Position numbers and translations under genes: made by a program
Assembly (NCBI GenBank): GCA_023254365.1
Contig: JALRLQ010000043.1
Location: 1 to 12,837, forward strand
From: Candidatus Poseidonia sp.
GTDB taxonomy: Archaea; Thermoplasmatota; Poseidoniia; Poseidoniales; Poseidoniaceae
DNA: 12,837 nt
Direction: 5' to 3'
Shown: positions 7,105 through 12,618 of the stretch, piece after piece
How positions within the stretch are numbered: the first letter of the stretch is position 1
Layout: every line of letters starts with the position of its first letter
The notes under the pieces: generated by a model
Databases searched by the model: none
Seen by the model: only the letters and a program-made list of their open reading frames with translations
Told to the model about the DNA's origin: nothing

Positions 7105-7116
7105 CCGTCCGGACGG
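7105..7116. promoter_or_regulatory. 12-bp palindrome just upstream of the methyltransferase start
   Basis: CCGTCCGGACGG is perfectly self-complementary and ends 11 bases before the preferred ATG. It could be an operator or fold into an mRNA stem next to the start codon. A second inverted repeat lies at 7137-7149. Confidence 0.4.
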
Positions 7117-7136
7117 CTTTCTCTCTTTGAAGGTGA

Positions 7137-7149
7137 CTCTTCGGAAGAG
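7137..7149. repeat. 13-bp inverted repeat upstream of the methyltransferase
   Basis: CTCTTC-G-GAAGAG is a perfect inverted repeat with 6-bp arms in the gap between the second TerB-like gene and the methyltransferase gene. No T-tract follows on the minus strand, so it is not a clear terminator. Confidence 0.35.
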
Positions 7150-7174
7150 GCTCCGATTTGTTCGGTTTTGGACC

Positions 7175-7606
7175 TTAATCATCCAAAATCCGCGAGGCCG
7201 AATCAAACCAGTTCCATCCTTCGGTTACCCAGTCCAACAAGGCCGAGAGTTGGGCCGTGGAGACGCCAGCCGATTTGGCAATTTTTCGCAGGGCCCGGAG
7301 TTCTTTGTTGTCGTATTCGCCGTCCACGGCCGCCACCAATGCAGCATCCCGCAAAATATACCGAACAAAACCTGGCTCAAGGTCCGCCAAGGATTGTTCG
7401 AGGGGAATAGGCTGCTCAAATCCAGCCCGGACGTTCACCCTTGACTCGGGATGAATCATCGCTCTGCCCATCATCGCTTCAATCACAGCAATTTCTTCGC
7501 GCACCAACGCACCGTCAGCCGCTGCGATGTACACCAGGACCTCGGCGTAGCGCACGAGCTCCTGAGGAGAGCGATGGACCATCCCGTCAGGGAACATGTC
7601 CCTCAT
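7175..7606 (-). CDS. TerB-like domain protein (second of a tandem pair)
   Basis: This 143-residue, all-helical acidic protein has two copies of the TerB hallmark, an Asp-Gly loop followed by acidic residues and a helix: AAADGALVREE at about 28-38 and VAAVDGEYDNKELRAL at about 91-106. TerB-family domains bind metal through such acidic loops and are usually associated with membrane or DNA-linked stress systems. It aligns along its whole length with the product of the gene just upstream, so the pair arose by duplication. The ATG at 7606 overlaps the upstream stop as ATGA. In-frame ATGs at 7597 and 7582 are alternatives, and the GAGG sites nearby suit 7597 at least as well. The methyltransferase gene follows after 80 bp. 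Function is inferred only from the fold-level pattern. Confidence 0.8.
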   Translation of the reverse strand: MRDMFPDGMVHRSPQELVRYAEVLVYIAAADGALVREEIAVIEAMMGRAMIHPESRVNVRAGFEQPIPLEQSLADLEPGFVRYILRDAALVAAVDGEYDNKELRALRKIAKSAGVSTAQLSALLDWVTEGWNWFDSASRILDD

Positions 7607-8034
7607 TCCTCAAGACTGTCAAGAAGTTCGTACCCTTCTTTCATCCATTTGTAGCCCTTAATGGTCCATTGAAGCAGTTCATCGACGGCGTCTTCTCGCA
7701 GGCCGAGGTGCTCGGAGATGTCTTCAAGGGCGTCACGTTCGTCTTCATCCACCGTTCCGTCGGCAGCCGCCATCAAGACAGCGTCACGAAGCGCGAGTCG
7801 TCCAGCCTCACCGGATAGACTTTCAAGGCACTCTTCCAAGGTTGGTGGATTCTTGAGTGCGGCCCGTATCATTTCTCGCTGGTTGGGTGAGAGCAAGGCG
7901 GTGCCAAGCCGTTGCTCAAACATGGCCATCTCGTCCACGGTAAGTTCGTTGTCAATGCGTGCCATGAAGGCCAGCAACTTGGCGTAGGCGAATCGCTCTT
8001 CTCGGGGGAGTTTGTGCACGGTGTCGGGCAGCAT
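7603..8034 (-). CDS. TerB-like domain protein (first of a tandem pair)
   Basis: From the ATG at 8034 the product is 143 residues, exactly the length of its downstream paralogue. The first loop is degenerate (MARIDNELTVDEM, about 24-36). The second is a typical TerB loop (LMAAADGTVDEDERDAL, about 87-103). The C-terminus WTIKGYKWMKEGYELLDS parallels WVTEGWNWFDSASRILDD of the paralogue. No signal peptide or membrane helix is present. The ATG at 8061 would add nine residues, and further upstream the frame would collide with the divergent glutaredoxin gene. No good Shine-Dalgarno site precedes either ATG. It probably heads the TerB-TerB-methyltransferase transcription unit. The exact substrate, partner or metal is unknown. 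Confidence 0.8.
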   Translation of the reverse strand: MLPDTVHKLPREERFAYAKLLAFMARIDNELTVDEMAMFEQRLGTALLSPNQREMIRAALKNPPTLEECLESLSGEAGRLALRDAVLMAAADGTVDEDERDALEDISEHLGLREDAVDELLQWTIKGYKWMKEGYELLDSLEE

Positions 8035-8127
8035 GGAGGTGTTCGCGCGGTTCTTCCCCATGAACCCAACGGTGGCAACCCGCCATGAAACCCCAATCTT
8101 GATACCAGTATTTCCAAGCCACGAGGC

Positions 8128-8457
8128 ATGGCTGCGCCCAAGGATGCGGACGTTGTTTTGTGGACCGGGCGAGGCTGTGGTGCGTGCGTTCGAGCCAAAC
8201 AATTCCTCAGCAGAAAGGAGGTCATCTTCACCGAGAGGCGACTCAAACAAGACGGCTCAACGCAACGAGCCTTCGCACGCGCAACCGGAGGGGCTCGCAC
8301 CGTTCCACAAATTTTCATTGGTGAGGTTCATGTTGGTGGGTTTGATGACTTGGTGCAGTTGGAGAAATCAGGTGAATTGGATGTGCTTCTTGGGAGGGCC
8401 GAGGCGTTGCCTCAACGCTCGCTGTTCCAACGTTTCCTTCGATGGTTTGGTCTGTGA
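8128..8457 (+). CDS. Glutaredoxin
   Basis: The 109-residue product is a thioredoxin-fold dithiol oxidoreductase. The active site is CGAC at 17-20 in LWTGRGCGACVRAK. The cis-proline loop TVPQIFI is at 58-64 and the GGFDDL motif (70-75), which contacts the second substrate thiol or glutathione, is present. The order and spacing are those of glutaredoxins. The tail from about 92 adds PQRSLFQRFLRWFGL, an amphipathic basic-aromatic helix not needed for the fold. The start ATG has GAGG only 1-2 bases upstream, too close for good pairing, so a leaderless transcript is possible. It is divergent from the TerB pair and 47 bp upstream of the DUF2237 gene, with which it probably forms an operon. Confidence 0.92.
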   Translation: MAAPKDADVVLWTGRGCGACVRAKQFLSRKEVIFTERRLKQDGSTQRAFARATGGARTVPQIFIGEVHVGGFDDLVQLEKSGELDVLLGRAEALPQRSLFQRFLRWFGL

Positions 8458-8504
8458 AGAAGTTCAAAGCAACCCTTGATAGGGGACAGAGCAGAGGTTT
8501 CTGT

Positions 8505-8867
8505 ATGCACCCCAGCGTGAATGTCCTCGGTACCGATTTGGAACCCTGCTCAAACGACCCGCTCACGGGTTGGTATCGCGACGGGTGTTGCAACACCGAT
8601 GCCAGCGACCGAGGGTCGCACACCGTGTGTTGCGTGGTCAACGAGGCCTTCCTCACGTTCGCCAAGGAACAGGGCAACGATCTCCTCACCCCTGCCCCGC
8701 AATTCAACTTCCCGGGGCTCAAACCCGGTGATTCTTGGTGCGTGTGTGCCGCTACATGGCTGGCTGCAGTCAATGAGGGAAAGGCGTGCCCGGTGGATCT
8801 GGAATCCACCCATCAGCGGGCACTCGACATCATTCCGCTTGATGTGTTGGAGACCCATGCTCTTTGA
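8505..8867 (+). CDS. DUF2237 family protein (conserved, cysteine-rich, unknown function)
   Basis: The 120-residue product matches the DUF2237 pattern over its full length. It has NVLGTDLEPCSNDPLTGWYR (6-25), DGCCNT (26-31), DRGSHTVCCVV, GNDL (57-60), FNFPGLKPGDSWCVCAATW (67-85) and [15 protein letters not shown] (99-113). The conserved cysteines are C15, C28, C29, C42, C79 and C81, with an extra C43. The family occurs in bacteria, archaea and algae and has no assigned biochemical role. Dense conserved cysteines suggest metal binding or redox chemistry. The ATG at 8505 is chosen over an in-frame ATG at 8442 because GAGG at 8494-8497 lies 7 bases before it and the family starts here. The 3' end overlaps the convergent gtrA-like gene by 38 bp. 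The upstream glutaredoxin gene suggests a linked thiol function. Confidence 0.9.
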   Translation: MHPSVNVLGTDLEPCSNDPLTGWYRDGCCNTDASDRGSHTVCCVVNEAFLTFAKEQGNDLLTPAPQFNFPGLKPGDSWCVCAATWLAAVNEGKACPVDLESTHQRALDIIPLDVLETHAL

Positions 8868-9291
8868 CATCGGAGTACTGGAACACCAGTGTTCGCATGA
8901 TGAACCAAATCACGACGCCCCAAGCCAAGAGGTTGGCCACCCCCATCCAGTAAATGGCCGCAGGAAATCGATTGGAAAGCCAGCCGATGGTGAGGCTGGA
9001 GCCGACCATGCTTCCAATGTAGACTGGAACAGAGGTTGGAAGGGTCCACGCAACCGGCTTGTGGTTGTCAAACGTGAAGAATCGGTGAACAAAGTGAGCA
9101 CCGATACCCGTCAAACCCCACAACACGCCCCACAACACGCGGAGGTCTGTCGATGGGAAGGCCCACATGCTCACCGTCCAGCTGACAAAAAACACGGTGC
9201 TGTTGAAGCCCCCCGCCAATCCGAACCTGATCAATGAGCCGCGCGGAGCGAAGCGCTTGACAGCCGCGAGCACGCGATGGTCAGTCGTCAT
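8830..9291 (-). CDS. GtrA-family membrane protein
   Basis: The 153-residue product has four membrane segments at about 22-43, 51-69, 87-106 and 113-133. It has the GtrA arrangement: [14 protein letters not shown] opening helix 1, HFVHRFFTF after helix 2 and [10 protein letters not shown] closing helix 4. GtrA proteins are thought to help flip or present polyprenyl-phosphate-linked sugars across the membrane for glycan or lipid glycosylation. The ATG at 9291 overlaps the dehydrogenase gene by 11 bp. An ATG at 9303 would add four residues. The frame continues upstream to 9594 only as a shadow of the dehydrogenase gene. As last gene of a nucleotide-sugar cassette, its context agrees with a surface-polysaccharide or glycolipid role. 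No partner glycosyltransferase is in the window. Confidence 0.88.
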   Translation of the reverse strand: MTTDHRVLAAVKRFAPRGSLIRFGLAGGFNSTVFFVSWTVSMWAFPSTDLRVLWGVLWGLTGIGAHFVHRFFTFDNHKPVAWTLPTSVPVYIGSMVGSSLTIGWLSNRFPAAIYWMGVANLLAWGVVIWFIMRTLVFQYSDVKEHGSPTHQAE

Positions 9292-10105
9292 TCGTGACCA
9301 CATCACTCGGTTTTCCAGTAAGGGTTGAGCGCAGCATGGCGTTATCGGTTTGCATGGCGTCCATGAAGGCGTACTTGACGCCCAACTCTTCGGCCAGCAC
9401 ACCGAGGGCCAAACTGTCTTTGGGCAAACACTTGCCACCAAACCCACGCCGCAGTCCAAAGATGGGGTCGAGATGTGACGGACCAATGGGTTGTGCCTGT
9501 TCTGCAGTGATGATGTCGCGGATGGTGTACCAGTCCTCACCCATCGCTTGACAGATGTCGTAGAGTTGGTTGGCAAACGTGACCTTGAGCGCATAGAAGG
9601 TGTTTTTTGTGTACTTGACGAGTTCTGCTTGCGTTGGCGTTACGGTGAAGACCTGCTCGCGACGAAGAACGCCTGCTTCTCGGTGTTGCTGAAAGACGCG
9701 CTCGGCCACCTCAGCGTGATGGGTTCCGACCACGAGAATGTCTTGGTTCGCAAAGTCTTCCAAACGCTGGCGCTCGACCAAAAACTCAGGCGAGTACGCG
9801 ATTTTGAGATGCGGGTACGCCTCGTGATATCGCTGCGTCGTTCCCGGGACCACCGTGCTTTTGATCACAGCCGTAAAACCATCCGGCAACGCGTCGAGGA
9901 TGCCCTCCACAATGCTTGTGTCGCAGGCACCGGTCTCCGGATGTGGCGGTGTTGGCACAGCGATGTAGGCCATGTCCACGTGGTCAACGACGTCGTTGAG
10001 GCTGGTTCCGCGAGCAGGGTCGTGAACGAACAATTCGTGAGCGTCTGCAAAACAATGCTCAATCGCACCGCCAACCATGCCTGCTCCAATGATACCTACT
10101 TTCAT
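9281..10105 (-). CDS. Short UDP-glucose/GDP-mannose dehydrogenase family protein
   Basis: The 274-residue product belongs to the family that oxidises UDP-glucose, UDP-acetylhexosamines or GDP-mannose to uronic acids with NAD. The NAD-binding loop [13 protein letters not shown] is at 4-16, followed by VPTPP (50-54), STVVPGTT (83-90) and SPEFLVER (105-112). The helix [20 protein letters not shown] (161-180) carries the catalytic lysine K174, and the catalytic cysteine is C226 in [10 protein letters not shown]. Typical members have about 400-450 residues. This one stops about 45 residues after the cysteine, so the C-terminal nucleotide-sugar-binding domain is missing. Nothing in the next frame restores it, because gtrA-like follows at once. 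The ATG at 10105 is chosen because AGGTGA sits 5 bases upstream. The GTG at 10114 is part of that site. Confidence 0.87.
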   Translation of the reverse strand: MKVGIIGAGMVGGAIEHCFADAHELFVHDPARGTSLNDVVDHVDMAYIAVPTPPHPETGACDTSIVEGILDALPDGFTAVIKSTVVPGTTQRYHEAYPHLKIAYSPEFLVERQRLEDFANQDILVVGTHHAEVAERVFQQHREAGVLRREQVFTVTPTQAELVKYTKNTFYALKVTFANQLYDICQAMGEDWYTIRDIITAEQAQPIGPSHLDPIFGLRRGFGGKCLPKDSLALGVLAEELGVKYAFMDAMQTDNAMLRSTLTGKPSDVVTNDD

Positions 10106-10110
10106 GCTGT

Positions 10111-10116
10111 TCACCT
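10111..10116 (-). promoter_or_regulatory. Shine-Dalgarno site built over the preceding stop codon
   Basis: AGGTGA on the minus strand contains the TGA stop of the nucleotidylyltransferase gene and lies 5 bases before the dehydrogenase ATG at 10105. It fixes that start and suggests translational coupling. Confidence 0.65.
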
Positions 10117-10857
10117 GTGGGGGTTGGGGTTCAATTTTCCATCCCGCGCCATGATCGAGGCCTGCAACAGCGATTCAGGCGTGCCGCAATCAAGCCAGGT
10201 TTCTTTCCCAACAGAAACAACGGTTGCTTTCCCTTGTTGCACATAGATTCGATTGATATCAGAAATTGAGAACTGCGAGCCTTTTTCCTCAACGGTTGCA
10301 TCAAAATGCTTCCAAAAGTCTTCATCGAACATGTAAATCCCTCCAATCGCAAGATTGGAAGGCGGGTGTGTTGGCTTCTCGACGATGTCGCATATGGTTC
10401 CCTGTTCATTAAGAACAGCAACACCAAACGCTTCTGGATGGTCCTCTTCACGGGCGAGAAGCAGACAACCGGGCGGTTCATCAGCCTCGATGAAGGACTT
10501 GACATGCTGTTCAAATTCAATGGTGGTGATGTTGTCAGAGAAGTAAATCATCAATCTCGCCTTCTCGTTGTAGGGTCGGGCCAGCGAAAGCGCGTGAGCG
10601 ACACCCAACGGCTCTTCTTCGAGGACGTAGTGAATCCGTTCCCCCGGGAGGCCTTGGCCGACGTGCCCTGCAATTTGGCCTACAAATTGATTGGCCACGA
10701 TGGTGATGTCTTGAATGCCTGCTCGGCGAATGGTTCCGAGCGCATAGTCAATGACGGGCCGATTGTAGAGGGGAAGGAGCGTCTTTTGCGTGTAAGCGGT
10801 GAACGGAGCGAGTCGAGAGCCATGGCCACCCGCAACAAGGATGGCCTTCATCGTCAT
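10111..10857 (-). CDS. RmlA-type sugar-1-phosphate nucleotidylyltransferase
   Basis: The 248-residue product is a nucleotidyltransferase of the glucose-1-phosphate thymidylyltransferase type, which activates a sugar phosphate to an NDP-sugar. The signature [20 protein letters not shown] with [14 protein letters not shown] is at 7-40. The metal-binding element is SDN at 107-109 where GDN is usual; the aspartate D108 is kept. AFGVAVLN (143-150), [20 protein letters not shown] (159-178) and [11 protein letters not shown] (221-231) complete the core. It is shorter than bacterial RmlA (about 290) and ends after the core domain. A TATA-like box 27 bp before the ATG at 10857, with no Shine-Dalgarno site, suggests a leaderless mRNA. 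Methionine 3 (10851) is an alternative. Its stop lies within the Shine-Dalgarno site of the dehydrogenase gene. The true sugar and nucleotide are not decided. Confidence 0.88.
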   Translation of the reverse strand: MTMKAILVAGGHGSRLAPFTAYTQKTLLPLYNRPVIDYALGTIRRAGIQDITIVANQFVGQIAGHVGQGLPGERIHYVLEEEPLGVAHALSLARPYNEKARLMIYFSDNITTIEFEQHVKSFIEADEPPGCLLLAREEDHPEAFGVAVLNEQGTICDIVEKPTHPPSNLAIGGIYMFDEDFWKHFDATVEEKGSQFSISDINRIYVQQGKATVVSVGKETWLDCGTPESLLQASIMARDGKLNPNPHR

Positions 10858-10879
10858 GTTTGGTGATGTGGTAAGGCGG

Positions 10880-10887
10880 TTTTAGAA
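10880..10887 (-). promoter_or_regulatory. TATA-like box of the sugar-nucleotide cassette
   Basis: TTCTAAAA on the minus strand is centred about 27 bp before the ATG at 10857, in the 41-bp gap after the preceding stop. The spacing matches an archaeal leaderless promoter and would let the cassette be transcribed separately from the membrane-protein genes upstream. Confidence 0.5.
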
Positions 10888-10898
10888 GGTGCCCATGC

Positions 10899-11606
10899 TC
10901 ATGGGGCGTCATCCCCCGACTCCATCAGTTCTCGAACAGCGCCGTCTTTGGCGTTCTGCTCAAACCAACCGCTGGCGACCAAATCCCCGAGGCGCTCTAC
11001 ACCTGCTTCGACGAGGTCCACATCGTTCTTTTCTGCGGCTTCCCATTGCCGCTGCGCCACTGCAGCATAGTATTGATTTGCTTCTTCGACCAGTTTTTCG
11101 GAGACTTCCAAATCACCTTCCAACCCTTCATAATCGGCTTCATGAAGCGAAGGGTCCACCCGTATGAGGGTTGGGTCCACGCGCCCTTCTGCTTTGTCAA
11201 AGGCCGGGCCCTTCTCATCGGTTCCACGAGTGCGAAGATAGGTTTCGTTGGTGGCGATGCGACCGATGGTTGTCGAGGCAAAGGCTTGGTGGAGGTGGTC
11301 TGCTTCCTTTTCGTTCAGATCAAGCCCGTTCAATTCTTCCCATCCAAATTCGATGCTGTCCAACAGGGCGCTAAGTCTGCCCTGCAACGTCTTGACGCGA
11401 TGGATGGAAAGCCAATTCACCGTCAACGCGAGCGCAAGTGGAATGGTGAGGAACTGAACAATTCGATATGCGCCCATGCCCTGAAGGTAGGCGATGAGAA
11501 TGAACACATCGGTCAAAATGACAATGCTCCAAATCGCCACCATGAATTTCTTCCGTTCGGTTCGTTCCTGAACGAAGAAATGTTCAATCAGGGTTTTGTT
11601 CTTCAT
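10899..11606 (-). CDS. Two-helix membrane protein with long cytoplasmic acidic domain, unknown function
   Basis: The 235-residue product has a basic N-terminus (ERTERKK) and two membrane segments at about 21-41 and 48-68. A cytoplasmic part of about 165 residues follows, rich in Glu and Asp. It is helical at 71-127 (VKTLQGRLSALLDSIEFGW) and again at 165-215. No enzyme motif is seen. The ATG at 11606 is preferred to the GTG at 11615 because AGGTG at 11613-11617 overlaps that GTG and lies 6 bases before the ATG. It is the third of three consecutive genes with the same layout (membrane hairpin, then helical cytoplasmic tail). The gene before it ends 9 bp away. Positively charged residues before helix 1 put both ends in the cytoplasm. 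Family not recognised. Confidence 0.78.
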   Translation of the reverse strand: MKNKTLIEHFFVQERTERKKFMVAIWSIVILTDVFILIAYLQGMGAYRIVQFLTIPLALALTVNWLSIHRVKTLQGRLSALLDSIEFGWEELNGLDLNEKEADHLHQAFASTTIGRIATNETYLRTRGTDEKGPAFDKAEGRVDPTLIRVDPSLHEADYEGLEGDLEVSEKLVEEANQYYAAVAQRQWEAAEKNDVDLVEAGVERLGDLVASGWFEQNAKDGAVRELMESGDDAP

Positions 11607-11612
11607 GCGAGA

Positions 11613-11617
11613 CACCT
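11613..11617 (-). promoter_or_regulatory. Shine-Dalgarno site overlapping the preceding stop codon
   Basis: The minus strand reads TAGGTG: the TAG stop of the upstream gene overlaps AGGTG, which lies 6 bases before the ATG at 11606. It decides that start over the GTG at 11615. Confidence 0.6.
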
Positions 11618-11933
11618 AGCGATTTGCGATATTGTGAATCTTCTCCAGGGTCTGTTCGTTGAGTTCGGTATCTGCATCCCAACCCATGGCTTTGAGCCCG
11701 TTGATTTCACTGGCTTCCAAAAGCGTGTTCATTCGTTCCATGGCGTATTGAAAGAGCATCCCACACATCAGCAAGGTCGCCAAACCGAATTCCCATCGCG
11801 TCAATACACCAACGCCAAGGCTTGCCACGACGATGACGGTGGCCCCCGCAACGATTCGACCTTTCAGTTTCGACCGAGAGGCTTGAGCGTCAAGGATTCG
11901 AACGGCTCCTTCACGTTTGGTCATCTCTGCCAT
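11616..11933 (-). CDS. Small two-helix membrane protein, unknown function
   Basis: From the ATG at 11933 the product is 105 residues: a basic amphipathic start (VRILDAQASRSKLKGR), two membrane segments at about 25-44 and 47-65, and a short cytoplasmic helical tail ending EKIHNIANR. The very short turn (TRW) implies a tight hairpin. The start is uncertain. An ATG at 11990 would add 19 residues and overlap the upstream gene by 38 bp, and an ATG at 11924 is also in frame. The added stretch HLHLDATTGPF has no family support that I can see. It is the middle gene of the three membrane-hairpin genes, and its TAG stop forms part of the next gene's ribosome binding site. Confidence 0.68.
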   Translation of the reverse strand: MAEMTKREGAVRILDAQASRSKLKGRIVAGATVIVVASLGVGVLTRWEFGLATLLMCGMLFQYAMERMNTLLEASEINGLKAMGWDADTELNEQTLEKIHNIANR

Positions 11934-11952
11934 GAACGGGCCAGTCGTTGCA

Positions 11953-12561
11953 TCAAGGTGAAGATGCCGATTGCAACCGAAGCCATTCATTGAGCTCTCG
12001 CATCTGTAGTCGTTGGGTTTCGTCCATCGACGAACCCTCGGTCACCACCACGCTGTCGTTGACGGAAAAATGGCCCCGAGGCTGAGAGATCAAATGTTGT
12101 AAGAGATCGCTCATCGCTTGTTGCATCTTCGCCGTTTGCTCAACCTGATGGTTGAGCAAGCGTTCCATGCTGTTGAAGACCACATCGTTTCGTTCTTGGC
12201 GTGCTTCAAGGGCCATTGAGGCCGCCGACATCGCTTCTTCTTGGCGTTTGAGCAATTCACGTGCAGCAGGACTGCCAACGGCGTCTCTTCGTTGCAATTC
12301 CTCGATGGCCTTGTTCAGTTCGAGGTGACGTTTGGTGAGGGCGCGTTGCAGAGCGTCCACTTGTTGATTGGCCGCGCGTAGTTGTGCAGCCACCTCTGTG
12401 CTGTGGCGCTGCATTCGCCGCAATTCACCTCGGTGGTGCGTTGATTCCGAAAGAAACGCCACCACGATGGCAAACCCAAGCGCCATCTCTGGATGAACCA
12501 TCATTGAAGTTGCCAAGAACCACGCCAAACCACCAGAAACCACCGACCGAATCAATCCCAT
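11953..12561 (-). CDS. Membrane-anchored coiled-coil protein, unknown function
   Basis: From the ATG at 12561 the product is 202 residues. Two membrane segments (about 4-22 and 25-40) form a hairpin. A long coiled coil follows at about 44-93 (RGELRRMQRHSTEVAAQLRA, then QQVDALQRAL) and 100-158 (RELLKRQEEAMSAASMALEA, then MERLLNHQVEQTAKMQQAMS). A polar linker and a short final helix (RLQMRELNEWLRLQ) end it. Such proteins often act as membrane scaffolds or sensors. A GTG at 12600 is in frame, but a TATA-like box lies 27 bp before the ATG at 12561, within that extension, so the shorter leaderless start is favoured. It heads the run of three membrane-hairpin genes. No known family is recognised. 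Confidence 0.78.
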   Translation of the reverse strand: MGLIRSVVSGGLAWFLATSMMVHPEMALGFAIVVAFLSESTHHRGELRRMQRHSTEVAAQLRAANQQVDALQRALTKRHLELNKAIEELQRRDAVGSPAARELLKRQEEAMSAASMALEARQERNDVVFNSMERLLNHQVEQTAKMQQAMSDLLQHLISQPRGHFSVNDSVVVTEGSSMDETQRLQMRELNEWLRLQSASSP

Positions 12562-12583
12562 GTAAAGAGAATACGCTATCGAG

Positions 12584-12592
12584 GGATAAAAC
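12584..12592 (-). promoter_or_regulatory. TATA-like box of the coiled-coil membrane protein gene
   Basis: The minus strand reads GTTTTATCC, centred about 27 bp before the ATG at 12561, with no Shine-Dalgarno site between. This is the geometry of an archaeal leaderless promoter and supports the 12561 start. Confidence 0.5.
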
Positions 12593-12618
12593 CCGTGCAC
12601 GGGGATGCCGCGGGGTCC

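Noticed and set aside
8061..8250. N-terminal extension of the first TerB-like protein up to 8250
   Set aside because: It would overlap the divergent glutaredoxin gene for over 120 bp. The added residues have no counterpart in the paralogue, whose length matches the 8034 start.
9292..9594. Long N-terminal extension of the GtrA-like protein
   Set aside because: The extension is a shadow frame of the dehydrogenase gene. GtrA proteins are about 120-160 residues and begin just before helix 1.
9281..10105. Dehydrogenase as a frameshifted pseudogene
   Set aside because: No residual C-terminal domain is seen in any frame downstream, because gtrA-like starts immediately. The frame and catalytic residues are intact.
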